A stretch of DNA of 29,479 bases from Ruminococcaceae bacterium UBA5396 (GCA_002410715.1 DHOG01000170.1:10096-39574); one strand, 5' to 3'; counted from the first letter of the stretch, positions 6,780 through 16,021 are shown. Program-made: numbers and translations. Notes: generated from the letters alone by a model not told the origin.

Positions 6780-7622
6780 ATGAGAGAAATTGACGCTTTA
6801 ACAATAGAACAGGCAATACGGGATTTATGTATCGAAGCCAACCTGTTTTTGACGGATGATGTTAAGGATGCTGTACACCAAGCGGCTGCAAATGAAACAG
6901 GACTGCTTGCCTGTGAAATAATGCATGATCTTGAAGCGAATATTAAAGCAGCTGAACAGTACAGGCTACCTGTATGTCAAGATACCGGAATGGCGGTTGT
7001 ATTTGCAGAGGTTGGACAGGATGTGCATATATTCGGCGGTTTGCTGTCCGAAGCGGTTAATAGAGGTGTCGCAAGAGGGTATTTAGAAGGACTGTTACGG
7101 TGTTCTGTCGTAAAGGACCCATTGCGGCGCGTCAATACCAATAATAATACTCCGGCGATTCTGCATATTACTCTTGTACAGGGAGATAAAATAAAGTTGA
7201 CTGTAGCGCCAAAAGGGTTCGGAAGCGAGAACATGAGTCGAATTCATATGTTTACACCTGCTGCTCGTTATGAGGATATTGTCGAGTTTATTGCAGATAC
7301 GGCTAGGTCTGCAGGCAGCAATGCCTGTCCTCCAATGGTTCTTGGTGTTGGAATCGGCGGTGATTTTGAATTGAGTGCTTTGTTAGCCAAGCGAGCTTTG
7401 TGCCGTCCGCTGGATATATCGAACCCGGATACCTATTACGAAAAGATGGAAGCAGATGCCTTGAATGCCGTAAACTCTCTAAATATTGGTCCTCAAGGAT
7501 TCGGCGGTAAAGTTACTGCGCTTAAGGTTGCAATTGAGACTTATCCAACTCACATTGCAGGTCTTCCGGTCGCCGTTAATGTCGGCTGCCACGTAACCAG
7601 ACACGCCAGTAAAACACTGTAA
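6780..7622 (+). CDS. Fumarase/tartrate dehydratase class I, alpha subunit
   Basis: The 280-residue protein has the full N-terminal (alpha) half of class I iron-sulfur hydro-lyases. The three cysteines expected to hold the [4Fe-4S] cluster are present: C66 in PVCQDTGM, C183 in NACPPMVLG and C270 in NVGCHVTRH. The substrate-binding RRVNTNNNTPAILH stretch is also present. Family members hydrate fumarate to malate or dehydrate L-tartrate, using a separate beta subunit in Firmicutes. No beta subunit lies next to it; after 279 bp without a gene comes hpf. The beta subunit may be encoded elsewhere. Fumarase and tartrate dehydratase cannot be told apart by eye. Confidence 0.88.
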   Translation: MREIDALTIEQAIRDLCIEANLFLTDDVKDAVHQAAANETGLLACEIMHDLEANIKAAEQYRLPVCQDTGMAVVFAEVGQDVHIFGGLLSEAVNRGVARGYLEGLLRCSVVKDPLRRVNTNNNTPAILHITLVQGDKIKLTVAPKGFGSENMSRIHMFTPAARYEDIVEFIADTARSAGSNACPPMVLGVGIGGDFELSALLAKRALCRPLDISNPDTYYEKMEADALNAVNSLNIGPQGFGGKVTALKVAIETYPTHIAGLPVAVNVGCHVTRHASKTL

Positions 7623-7667
7623 TCAGCCTATTACATAGAACTAATTCTTTTAAATTATTGATTGTAT

Positions 7668-7701
7668 CTAATAAGTGTCATTATTTCTGTAATCTTATTA
7701 G
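7668..7701. repeat. Inverted repeat between fumarase alpha and hpf
   Basis: CTAATAAG (7668-7675) and CTTATTAG (7694-7701) are perfect inverted 8-mers separated by 18 bp. There is no following T-tract, so it is not a convincing terminator for the fumarase gene. It could be chance in AT-rich DNA or an upstream site for the hpf promoter. Confidence 0.3.
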
Positions 7702-7766
7702 CACAGAATCACAAGACCCAGTTAAAAAATCAGATGAAATCACTTCCTTTTTTCTAAATAATTTGT

Positions 7767-7772
7767 TATAAT
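7767..7772 (+). promoter_or_regulatory. -10 box of the hpf promoter
   Basis: A perfect TATAAT in the context TTGTTATAATATG lies 135 bp before the hpf start. No good TTGACA-like -35 is seen at the right distance (the sequence there is close to TTCCTT), so recognition may need an activator or another sigma factor. Transcription would begin near 7779 and produce a leader of about 123 nt. Confidence 0.5.
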
Positions 7773-7778
7773 ATGAAT

Positions 7779-7901
7779 GCAGAACCACCGCCTTGAAAAC
7801 TGAAGCATAATCTGTGGTTACTGCCGAAGGTTTCACAAAGGGCGATTCATGGTTCAGCAAACAAAAGTCCCTGCAAAGGGTTAGGAACGGGAGTTGAAGT
7901 C
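7779..7901 (+). ncRNA. Candidate structured 5' leader of hpf
   Basis: The leader has one segment that can pair with either of two others. AACCAC (7783-7788) can pair with GTGGTT (7814-7819), or GAACCA (7782-7787) with TGGTTC (7850-7855). The second pairing can be extended inwards by CGCC with GGCG. A short hairpin CCCT-GCAA-AGGG (7869-7880) with a GNRA-type loop stands just before the RBS GGGAG (7889-7893). The competing pairings are what a riboswitch or thermosensor would show. Rfam contains RNAs called raiA and raiA-hairpin near hpf homologues; I cannot confirm a match to either. Confidence 0.4.
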
Positions 7902-8426
7902 ATGAAAGTCACCATCACAGGCAGAAAGGTTTCAATCAGTTCGTCGTTTGCGCAAAGAACGGAGAAAAAGCTTTCAAAACTCGATAAGTTTTTTGAAAGT
8001 GATGCTCAAGCCGAAGTAACAGTTTCTCAGGAACGCAACCTCCAGCGTGTTGAAATTATGATTCGGAATAATGGGATGCTATTTCGGGCTGAGGATGCCG
8101 AAGATGATGCAAACGAAGTAGTGGACAAGCTTGTGGATGTTTTATTTCGACAAATTCGCCGAAATAAAACACGTCTTGAAAAAAGACTCCGTGAAGATGC
8201 TTTTTCAAATGATGTTTTACTGGAAGAAGGCGATCTTGAATCTGATTTCAAGATCGTTAGGTCAAAAAGATTCCCTGTAAAACCCATGGATGTAGAAGAA
8301 GCCGTCCTGCAGATGAATCTCCTCGATCATCAGTTTTACATGTTCCGCAACATGGATACGAATGAGATTAATGTTGTATACTGCCGCAAGGATGGAAATT
8401 ATGGACTATTAGAACCCAACGCATAA
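7902..8426 (+). CDS. hpf: Long-form ribosome hibernation-promoting factor
   Basis: The 174-residue protein has two parts. Residues 1-100 are the HPF/RaiA domain that binds the decoding centre of the 30S subunit (MKVTITGRKVSISSSFAQRTEKKLSKLDKFF). After an acidic linker, residues about 118-174 are the dimerisation domain (IVRSKRFPVKPMDVEEAVLQMNLLDHQFYMFRN...VVYCRKDGNYGLLEP). The long form joins two 70S ribosomes into inactive 100S dimers in stationary phase or under stress. ATG 7902 lies 8 nt after GGGAG. It stands alone, with a promoter, a structured leader and a downstream terminator, which fits separate stress regulation. Confidence 0.96.
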   Translation: MKVTITGRKVSISSSFAQRTEKKLSKLDKFFESDAQAEVTVSQERNLQRVEIMIRNNGMLFRAEDAEDDANEVVDKLVDVLFRQIRRNKTRLEKRLREDAFSNDVLLEEGDLESDFKIVRSKRFPVKPMDVEEAVLQMNLLDHQFYMFRNMDTNEINVVYCRKDGNYGLLEPNA

Positions 8427-8430
8427 TTAC

Positions 8431-8497
8431 AGCCAATGCGAATACGAAAGGGAAAACCCCGCCCACCATTTTGTTTCATACGTTTCGATGATTGGCT
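8431..8497. repeat. Short inverted repeat downstream of hpf
   Basis: AGCCAAT (8431-8437) and ATTGGCT (8491-8497) are perfect inverted 7-mers with 53 bp between them. The intervening DNA has no ORF. It may be part of the hpf 3' untranslated region; the real terminator lies after it at 8536. Confidence 0.25.
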
Positions 8498-8535
8498 AGT
8501 TTATAAGAAATATATATTCTTATAATACAGATTTT

Positions 8536-8567
8536 AAAGAGCCGCTGTGATTGATGCGGCTCTTTTT
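8536..8567 (+). terminator. Intrinsic terminator of the hpf unit
   Basis: AAAGAGCCGC (8536-8545) pairs perfectly with GCGGCTCTTT (8556-8565) around a 10-nt loop and is followed by further T. It ends the hpf transcript 110 bp after the stop codon. Confidence 0.9.
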
Positions 8568-8619
8568 CTGGAATAATATATTATAAGAAATGGATAAGTG
8601 TAAATAATGGAAGGAAACT

Positions 8620-9738
8620 ATGATGGATTTATTAATGTGTGCACCCTGTATATTTGGAGTAGAAGGTATTTTGGGAAACGAGCTTCGGCGGATGGAAGCA
8701 CAGGAGGTAAGTCCTCAAAATGGGCGTGTTCTATTTAAAGGTGGTCCGGAAATCCTTGCACGGGCGAATATCGGTTCAAGATATGCTGAACGGATTCAGG
8801 TTGTTATGGGTCAATTTAACGCCTTTTCATTTGAAGAACTTTTTGACAAAGTACGCGCTTTGCCATGGGAACGGTTTATTGGAAAAAGTGACCGTTTTCC
8901 TGTCAAAGGATGGGCACTTGAATCCAAGCTTCACAGTATTCCGGATTGCCAGTCTATTATTAAGAAAGCGGTTGTTGAACGGCTAAAGGAAAGGTACAGG
9001 ATACCGTGGTTTGAGGAATCGGGAGTGCTATATCAAATCCAGTTTACAATCCTAAAAGATGAAGTTACAATGCTGATTGATACAAGTGGTCCTGGTCTGC
9101 ATAAACGTGGATACCGAGCTAAAGCCGGCGATGCTCCAATCAAGGAAACTTTGGCTGCTGCAATTGCTGACCTTGCAAGGGTTAGAAATGCTGCCAGGGT
9201 GATTGATCCCTGCTGTGGATCAGGCACACTTCTGATTGAATCATTATTGGCTGCTATGAAAATTGCACCTGGAATCCGTCGGGAATTTGCAGCATCTGCA
9301 TGGAAACTGGTTCCTTCCGAGATATGGCGTATGGAGCGAACCAGGGCAAGGGAAATGGAAAGACCAAAACCGGATTTCATGGCACTGGGCAATGATATTG
9401 ACAGTGATTCCATTGCCCTCACATTGGAAAATGCAAAGAAAGCAGGAGTCGGGAATAATATTACAGCTGTTGTAGCGAATATTACTGATTTCAAAATTGA
9501 TGATGACGGCGGAGTAGTTTTATGCAATCCCCCTTATGGTGAACGACTGCTTGATGTGAAAGCTGCAGGGGATATTATACGCCAAATGGGAAATGTATTC
9601 AAACCACACCCTAATTGGAGCTATTATATAATCAGCCCACATGATGATTTTGAAGAGTTATTTGGGCGACCTGCGGATAAACGCAGAAAGCTTTATAACG
9701 GAATGCTTAAATGTCAGCTTTATATGTATTACAGATGA
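8620..9738 (+). CDS. THUMP-domain rRNA guanine-N2 methyltransferase (RlmL/YpsC type)
   Basis: The protein has 372 residues from the first of two adjacent ATGs (8620, 8623). AAGGA at 8611-8615 is better spaced for the second. Residues 1-155 form a ferredoxin-like plus THUMP RNA-binding region. Residues about 156-372 form a class I SAM methyltransferase, with DPCCGSGTLLIE (motif I, about 196-207) and the catalytic NPPYGER (303-309), typical of N2-guanine or N6-adenine methylation. It matches the stand-alone N-terminal unit of E. coli RlmL (m2G2445 of 23S rRNA) and B. subtilis YpsC. The exact target nucleotide is inferred from family. A lipid kinase follows after 37 bp. Confidence 0.9.
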   Translation: MMDLLMCAPCIFGVEGILGNELRRMEAQEVSPQNGRVLFKGGPEILARANIGSRYAERIQVVMGQFNAFSFEELFDKVRALPWERFIGKSDRFPVKGWALESKLHSIPDCQSIIKKAVVERLKERYRIPWFEESGVLYQIQFTILKDEVTMLIDTSGPGLHKRGYRAKAGDAPIKETLAAAIADLARVRNAARVIDPCCGSGTLLIESLLAAMKIAPGIRREFAASAWKLVPSEIWRMERTRAREMERPKPDFMALGNDIDSDSIALTLENAKKAGVGNNITAVVANITDFKIDDDGGVVLCNPPYGERLLDVKAAGDIIRQMGNVFKPHPNWSYYIISPHDDFEELFGRPADKRRKLYNGMLKCQLYMYYR

Positions 9739-9775
9739 TGAGCCTCAGACCTGTACGAGAAAGGATATCTAAATT

Positions 9776-10681
9776 ATGAATCATGTCTTTATTCTCAATC
9801 CTGCTGCGGGTAAAAAGCAGTCTGCCTTAAGACTGATACCTGATATCGAAAGCTTTTTTGCCAAACATCCCGACGATTTTGTAATTCATGTTACTTCCGC
9901 ACCAAATGATGCGGCTCGACTTGCAAGTCAGCATGCCGCAAAGGGGGAACCGGTGCGTTTGTATGCTTGCGGTGGGGACGGTACGCTCATGGAGGTGCTG
10001 AATGGATCGTTTGGATATAAGAATGTAGAAATTGGGTGTATTCCTTGCGGGTCGGCAAATGATTATATCAAAAGTTTCGAGGAAGGTCTTCCTTTTAAGT
10101 CTGTTAGGGCACAGGTGAACGGAACGGCACGCGTTGTTGATACCATAGATTGTAACGGATATAAATCCCTTAATATCTGCTGTATGGGCATGGATGCGGA
10201 TGTAGCTGATAAAATGATATATTTTAAGCATTTTCCATTTGTAACCGGACCTATGGCATATAATCTTTCGGTTCTGTATATGTTTTTTCACCATATCGGC
10301 AGACAGCTTCATGTAAGCATTGAAACAGAAAATGGTATGGTCGACTATCAGGGGGACTATATACTTGCTCTTGCAGCAAGCGGTCAGTATTATGGTGGGG
10401 GGTACCGCGGTGCTCCTACCGCTATTAATGACGACGGTCTTCTTGATTTTGTGTTAATAGAAACCATACGAAGGAATAAAATATTGAAATTTTTGAAGAT
10501 GTATAGGGAAGGAAAACACCTGGATCTTCCGATTGTACATACATTCAAGGGCAAAAGCATGATCGTAAATTCACCGAAACCTGTTACCGTTTGTGTTGAT
10601 GGTGAGTGTTTTTCCAAAAATGAAATTGTATTTAAAGTAAATCCGAAATCAGTATCTTTTGTTATTCCGCAGGATAGATGA
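9776..10681 (+). CDS. Diacylglycerol/lipid kinase (DgkB/YegS family)
   Basis: The 301-residue soluble protein opens with FILNPAAGKK and carries the nucleotide-binding YACGGDGTLMEVLNG (GGDGT at 66-70), then GCIPCGSANDY. It ends with TVCVDGECF, the conserved DGE of the lipid-kinase C-terminal domain. Members phosphorylate diacylglycerol to phosphatidate, or related lipids, at the inner face of the membrane. In Firmicutes DgkB recycles diacylglycerol from teichoic acid synthesis. Which lipid is used here is not visible. The RBS AAGGA lies about 10 nt before ATG 9776. Groups acting on sphingoid bases or phosphatidylglycerol share the same motifs. Confidence 0.88.
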   Translation: MNHVFILNPAAGKKQSALRLIPDIESFFAKHPDDFVIHVTSAPNDAARLASQHAAKGEPVRLYACGGDGTLMEVLNGSFGYKNVEIGCIPCGSANDYIKSFEEGLPFKSVRAQVNGTARVVDTIDCNGYKSLNICCMGMDADVADKMIYFKHFPFVTGPMAYNLSVLYMFFHHIGRQLHVSIETENGMVDYQGDYILALAASGQYYGGGYRGAPTAINDDGLLDFVLIETIRRNKILKFLKMYREGKHLDLPIVHTFKGKSMIVNSPKPVTVCVDGECFSKNEIVFKVNPKSVSFVIPQDR

Positions 10682-10727
10682 GTAGGACACTTTCGAAAAA
10701 CTCTATTGACAAGCAAGCTCGATCTCG

Positions 10728-10757
10728 ACAATTATAGTCAGTTTGTAAAATAATTGT
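10728..10757. repeat. Inverted repeat upstream of the groE promoter
   Basis: ACAATTAT (10728-10735) and ATAATTGT (10750-10757) are perfect inverted 8-mers, spacer 14 bp, ending 19 bp before the groE -35 box. There is no T-tract. It could be a second control site for groESL or a weak end for the lipid kinase mRNA. Confidence 0.3.
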
Positions 10758-10775
10758 GAAATTTTTAAATGTCTC

Positions 10776-10803
10776 TTGATTTTTCCAATTTTCCGGTTAA
10801 AAT
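10776..10803 (+). promoter_or_regulatory. sigma-A promoter of groESL
   Basis: TTGATT (10776-10781), a 16-bp spacer and TAAAAT (10798-10803). The start site would be near 10810, immediately before the CIRCE operator, which is the standard arrangement for HrcA-controlled groE. Confidence 0.75.
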
Positions 10804-10809
10804 ATGTAA

Positions 10810-11157
<348 letters not shown>

Positions 11158-11186
11158 TCATCTCGGCAAATTATTATTTTAGATAA

Positions 11187-12836
<1,650 letters not shown>

Positions 12837-12850
12837 TCATATAATCAGCC

Positions 12851-12882
12851 AAATCGGTGGGGGGATCCTCCACCGATTTTTT
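12851..12882 (+). terminator. Intrinsic terminator of groESL
   Basis: AAATCGGTGGGGG (12851-12863) pairs with CCTCCACCGATTT (12867-12879), including one G-T pair, around a 3-nt loop, followed by TTT. It begins 14 bp after the groEL stop. Confidence 0.92.
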
Positions 12883-12998
12883 AGTAATTACAAAAACATG
12901 GATGATATGCTTATAACAGCGAATAAAGCGAAAGTATACAAAATATTGTTGTTAAAGAATGCCTGAACACTATAACTCTACAAAAATGCTTGTGCTAC

Positions 12999-13027
12999 TT
13001 GAAATTAGCACTGTTTTGCAATAGAAT
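12999..13027 (+). promoter_or_regulatory. sigma-A promoter upstream of the 48-aa ORF and purE
   Basis: TTGAAA (12999-13004), exactly 17 bp, and TAGAAT (13022-13027). The start would be near 13034. The -35 box lies between the arms of an inverted repeat, GTGCTA (12992-12997) and TAGCAC (13006-13011). It is the only convincing promoter between groEL and purE, so it may drive the small ORF, the purine operon or both. Confidence 0.65.
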
Positions 13028-13033
13028 ATGTAC

Positions 13034-13049
13034 ATACAATCAATTGTAT
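13034..13049. promoter_or_regulatory. 16-bp palindrome at the predicted start site (operator candidate)
   Basis: ATACAAT-CA-ATTGTAT is a perfect 7+7 inverted repeat centred 7 bp after the predicted transcription start. A site here would let a dimeric repressor block initiation or early elongation. It does not match the PurR box that I know from B. subtilis, and I cannot name the regulator. Confidence 0.45.
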
Positions 13050-13070
13050 TTGAATATTGGAGGCTATAAA

Positions 13071-13217
13071 ATGCGAGGTGTAATGTGGTTAATGGATTTA
13101 TTTCATTTTTGCACCGGGAGTATTGCAACTATAATTGCAGGAACAGCTCCAATCTATTCAAATATAATCCTGAATAAAGCGGCTGTAGGCGTTGTTGCGC
13201 CTGCAGCCGTTATTTAA
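13071..13217 (+). CDS. Small hydrophobic 48-aa protein, unknown
   Basis: ATG 13071 lies 7 nt after a strong GGAGG (13059-13063) and downstream of a good promoter. The product begins MRGVMWLMDLFHFCTG. It continues with a hydrophobic stretch rich in I, A and V (about residues 17-33, IATIIAGTAPIYSNIIL) and ends in KAAVGVVAPAAVI. It could span or lie on the membrane. I recognise no family. The last dozen codons are also the two arms of a GC-rich hairpin, so the C-terminal sequence may be shaped by RNA structure. It may be a real small protein or a leader peptide for control of the purine operon that follows 70 bp later. A longer reading from 12990 would overlap the promoter and lacks an RBS. Confidence 0.45.
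   Translation: MRGVMWLMDLFHFCTGSIATIIAGTAPIYSNIILNKAAVGVVAPAAVI
13178..13211 (+). terminator. Hairpin inside the 3' end of the small ORF, attenuator candidate
   Basis: CGGCTGTAGGCG (13180-13191) pairs with CGCCTGCAGCCG (13198-13209) with one G-T pair. The stem can be extended by G-T and A-T to 14 bp. The loop is TTGTTG. A moderately T-rich stretch TTATTTAATCTGTTTT follows. The ORF stop TAA (13215-13217) comes just after it, so a ribosome finishing the ORF would melt the stem. Confidence 0.6.
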
Positions 13218-13287
13218 TCTGTTTTATGCAGTTTAATAAAGGAGTAAATCAGCCGACTGGAAGTTTTCAAGATGGGGAGAGCAAAAG

Positions 13288-13782
13288 ATGACACAAAAAA
13301 AGAAAGTTGCAGTAATCATGGGCAGCGACAGTGATATGCCGGTTGTCTCTAAAGCGATTGAAAAACTAAAATACTTTGGAGTCCCGGTTGAAGCTCATGT
13401 AATGTCTGCTCATCGTACGCCTGAGAGGGCGATTTCCTTCGCCTCTAACGCCTATTATAACGGCTTTGGAGTAATTATCGCTGCGGCAGGTAAGGCGGCT
13501 CATTTGGCAGGCGTCCTTGCTGCTCATACCATACTTCCGGTTATAGGTATTCCGATAAAATCTTCTACGATGGGCGGCCTAGATTCGCTTTTGTCTACTG
13601 TTCAGATGCCGGCAGGAATACCCGTTGCGACTGTAGCAATCGACGGGGCGGAAAATGCTGCAATCCTCGCTGTGCAGATGCTTGCCCTTATTGATACGGA
13701 ATTGAGCGATAAGCTTTTTAAAATGAAACAGGACATGGAAACCGCTGTTATAGAAAAGGATAAAAAGCTGTCTCAATATTGA
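13288..13782 (+). CDS. purE: 5-(carboxyamino)imidazole ribonucleotide mutase / AIR carboxylase PurE
   Basis: The 164-residue protein carries VAVIMGSDSDMPVV, the catalytic-histidine motif VMSAHRTPERA and IIAAAGKAAHLAGVLAAHT. It ends with SLLSTVQMPAGIPVATVAIDGAENAAILA. It produces CAIR for the sixth step of IMP synthesis. The AGKAAHLAG stretch differs from the AGGAAHLPG of E. coli PurE, and no purK (the ATP-dependent partner of class I PurE) lies in the cluster. The enzyme may therefore use CO2 directly or rely on a purK elsewhere. It is the first gene of the operon, with GGGGAG before ATG 13288. Confidence 0.95.
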   Translation: MTQKKKVAVIMGSDSDMPVVSKAIEKLKYFGVPVEAHVMSAHRTPERAISFASNAYYNGFGVIIAAAGKAAHLAGVLAAHTILPVIGIPIKSSTMGGLDSLLSTVQMPAGIPVATVAIDGAENAAILAVQMLALIDTELSDKLFKMKQDMETAVIEKDKKLSQY

Positions 13783-13819
13783 ATTATTACTCTAATTATA
13801 CGCTTTAGGAGGAATCAAA

Positions 13820-14530
13820 ATGGATAAGTGCGCCCAACTCTATGAAGGAAAAGCGAAAAAAGTATTTTCTACTAATCAACCAGACTTGGTGATTGTTGAT
13901 TACAAGGATGATGCAACTGCATTTAATGGTGAAAAGAAAGGTACAATTCTCGGAAAAGGTGTTATAAATAATCGAATGAGTAATATGCTGATGCAGTTCC
14001 TAGAAAAAAAGGGAGTGCCCACTCATTATGTGAAAGAATTATCCGAGCGTGAAACCATTGTGAAAAGGGTCTCAATTATTCCCTTAGAGGTCATTGTGCG
14101 CAATCTAGCAGCCGGATCCTTTTCAAAGCGCTACGGTGTCGAGGAAGGCACTCCTTTAAAACAGCCCTCTCTCGAGTTTAGTTATAAAAATGATGATCTG
14201 GGGGATCCCCTTATCAACGATTATCATATTCTCGCGCTAGGTCTTGCAACCAGGGAGGAGCTGGATATAATTGCAACATACGCATTTAAGGTAAACGAAT
14301 TTTTAAAAACATATTTTTTAAAACTTGACATTGAGTTGGTAGACTTTAAGCTTGAGTTTGGCAAGACAGCAGATGGAAAAATCGTCCTCGCCGATGAAAT
14401 TTCGCCCGATACTTGTCGTTTCTGGGATGTACATACGCATGAAAAGTTGGACAAGGATCGTTTTCGCAGAAATTTGGGCGGAGAAGTTGAAGCTTACAAA
14501 GAAGTTATGCGCCGTCTAATGGGCGAATAG
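13820..14530 (+). CDS. purC: SAICAR synthase PurC
   Basis: The 236-residue protein has the usual size and motifs: [11 protein letters not shown] at the ATP-binding N-terminus, [23 protein letters not shown] in the middle and [14 protein letters not shown] near the C-terminus. It joins aspartate to CAIR with ATP. A strong AGGAGG (13807-13812) precedes ATG 13820, 37 bp after purE. Confidence 0.97.
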   Translation: MDKCAQLYEGKAKKVFSTNQPDLVIVDYKDDATAFNGEKKGTILGKGVINNRMSNMLMQFLEKKGVPTHYVKELSERETIVKRVSIIPLEVIVRNLAAGSFSKRYGVEEGTPLKQPSLEFSYKNDDLGDPLINDYHILALGLATREELDIIATYAFKVNEFLKTYFLKLDIELVDFKLEFGKTADGKIVLADEISPDTCRFWDVHTHEKLDKDRFRRNLGGEVEAYKEVMRRLMGE

Positions 14531-14590
14531 CTGGGTGTTTTGTTTAATGTTAATGAATCAGACCTTATATAGAAAGGCATAGGTATATAT

Positions 14591-16021
14591 ATGTCAGATC
14601 AACTGCATGAAGAATGCGGCGTTTTTGGTATTTTTGATCCGGTTATCAGCAACGTTGCTCGCTCAACCTATTTTGCACTGTATGCGCTACAGCACAGAGG
14701 GCAGGAGAGCTGTGGCATTGCAGTAAACGAGGACGGTGTTTTCCGTTCACACCGGGCAACTGGTTTGGTGCCTGAGGTTTTTACATCCGAAATTCTTGAA
14801 AAACTCGGAAATGGAAATATCGCTGTAGCTCATGTTCGGTATTCAACTACAGGTAATGCCAATAACAATAACAATGTACAGCCCCTTGTAGTGCGCCATG
14901 TAAAGGGTACCATGGCAATTGCCCACAACGGAAATCTCACCAACGCATATGAGTTGCGCCGTCAATACGAGCTTGAAGGCGCGATATTTCATGGCTCAAG
15001 CGACACCGAAGTAATTGCATATGCGATTACCAAAGCAAGGCTGGAAACCGGCTCGATAGAGGAAGCTATCGAAAAGGCAATGACCTCCATTAAAGGAGCA
15101 TATTCTCTTGTTGTAATGTCTCCTCAAAAACTAATTGCTGTCCGAGACCCGCAGGGGTTCAGACCACTTTGTATGGGTAGGACGCAAGATGGTGCTGTTG
15201 TATTTGCATCTGAAAGCTGTGCTTTGGACAGCATTAACGCTGATTTTGTCAGGGATATAAGGCCCGGAGAGATCGTTGTGGCTTCTAGTCAGGGTGTTCG
15301 TACAATTGAGACACATTGCGGGCAAAAAAGCGGTATGTGTGTATTTGAGTTCGTATATTTTGCACGTCCCGACAGTGTGATTGAAGGTGCAAGTGTTTAT
15401 GAGGCTCGGCTGCGCGCCGGTGCTTTCTTAGCCCTTGAACATCCGATACAGGCAGATGTAGTAATCGGAGTTCCGGACTCCGGACTAGATGCTGCGCTAG
15501 GATATGCCCGCCAGTCCGGTATCCCATATGGTGTTGGATTTGTTAAAAACAGATATGTAGGACGCAGTTTTATACAACCCACTCAGGGACAGCGTGAGGA
15601 TGCTGTAAAAATCAAGCTAAACGTTATCCACTCGGTTGTTGAAGGAAAACGAGTCATCATGATTGATGACTCCATTGTCAGAGGTACAACCAGCGCAACA
15701 ATCGTTGGCCTGCTACGTGAGGCAGGTGCTACAGAAGTTCATATGCTTGTTTCTTCTCCACCATTTATAAATCCCTGTTATTTTGGTACAGATATCGATA
15801 GCAGGGACAAGCTGATTGCCTACCGGTTGAACTCAGTTGAGGATATTGCAAAAGAAATTGGTGTTGACAGTTTGGGGTATCTAAGCGTCGAAAGCGTTAA
15901 CAAAATCGCAAAAAATGCCAATTGCATGTTTTGCGATGGATGCTTTACAGGTCATTACCCCATTAAAACACCCGATGAAAGACATAAAGATAAGTTTGAA
16001 GAAAAAATAATTAAGAAATAA
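14591..16021 (+). CDS. purF: Amidophosphoribosyltransferase PurF, iron-sulfur type
   Basis: The 476-residue enzyme commits PRPP to purine synthesis by forming phosphoribosylamine from glutamine. C9 in HEECGVFGI should become the N-terminal nucleophile after removal of an eight-residue propeptide, as in B. subtilis PurF. The glutaminase domain occupies about residues 9-240. The PRPP loop VIMIDDSIVRGTT is at 355-367. C250, C396, C445 and C448 (CMFC) are the four cysteines expected to bind the oxygen-sensitive [4Fe-4S] cluster of the Bacillus-type enzyme, which couples stability to oxygen. In the family AMP and GMP give feedback inhibition. Confidence 0.97.
   Translation: MSDQLHEECGVFGIFDPVISNVARSTYFALYALQHRGQESCGIAVNEDGVFRSHRATGLVPEVFTSEILEKLGNGNIAVAHVRYSTTGNANNNNNVQPLVVRHVKGTMAIAHNGNLTNAYELRRQYELEGAIFHGSSDTEVIAYAITKARLETGSIEEAIEKAMTSIKGAYSLVVMSPQKLIAVRDPQGFRPLCMGRTQDGAVVFASESCALDSINADFVRDIRPGEIVVASSQGVRTIETHCGQKSGMCVFEFVYFARPDSVIEGASVYEARLRAGAFLALEHPIQADVVIGVPDSGLDAALGYARQSGIPYGVGFVKNRYVGRSFIQPTQGQREDAVKIKLNVIHSVVEGKRVIMIDDSIVRGTTSATIVGLLREAGATEVHMLVSSPPFINPCYFGTDIDSRDKLIAYRLNSVEDIAKEIGVDSLGYLSVESVNKIAKNANCMFCDGCFTGHYPIKTPDERHKDKFEEKIIKK

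Noticed and set aside
12992..13011. GTGCTA-N8-TAGCAC as a second CIRCE
   Set aside because: The arms are in the opposite order to CIRCE (TTAGCACTC-N9-GAGTGCTAA) and the spacer differs, so HrcA binding is not expected.
13218..13287. Purine riboswitch or PurR box before purE
   Set aside because: Only 70 bp are available and no conserved riboswitch core or PurR-type sequence could be recognised.
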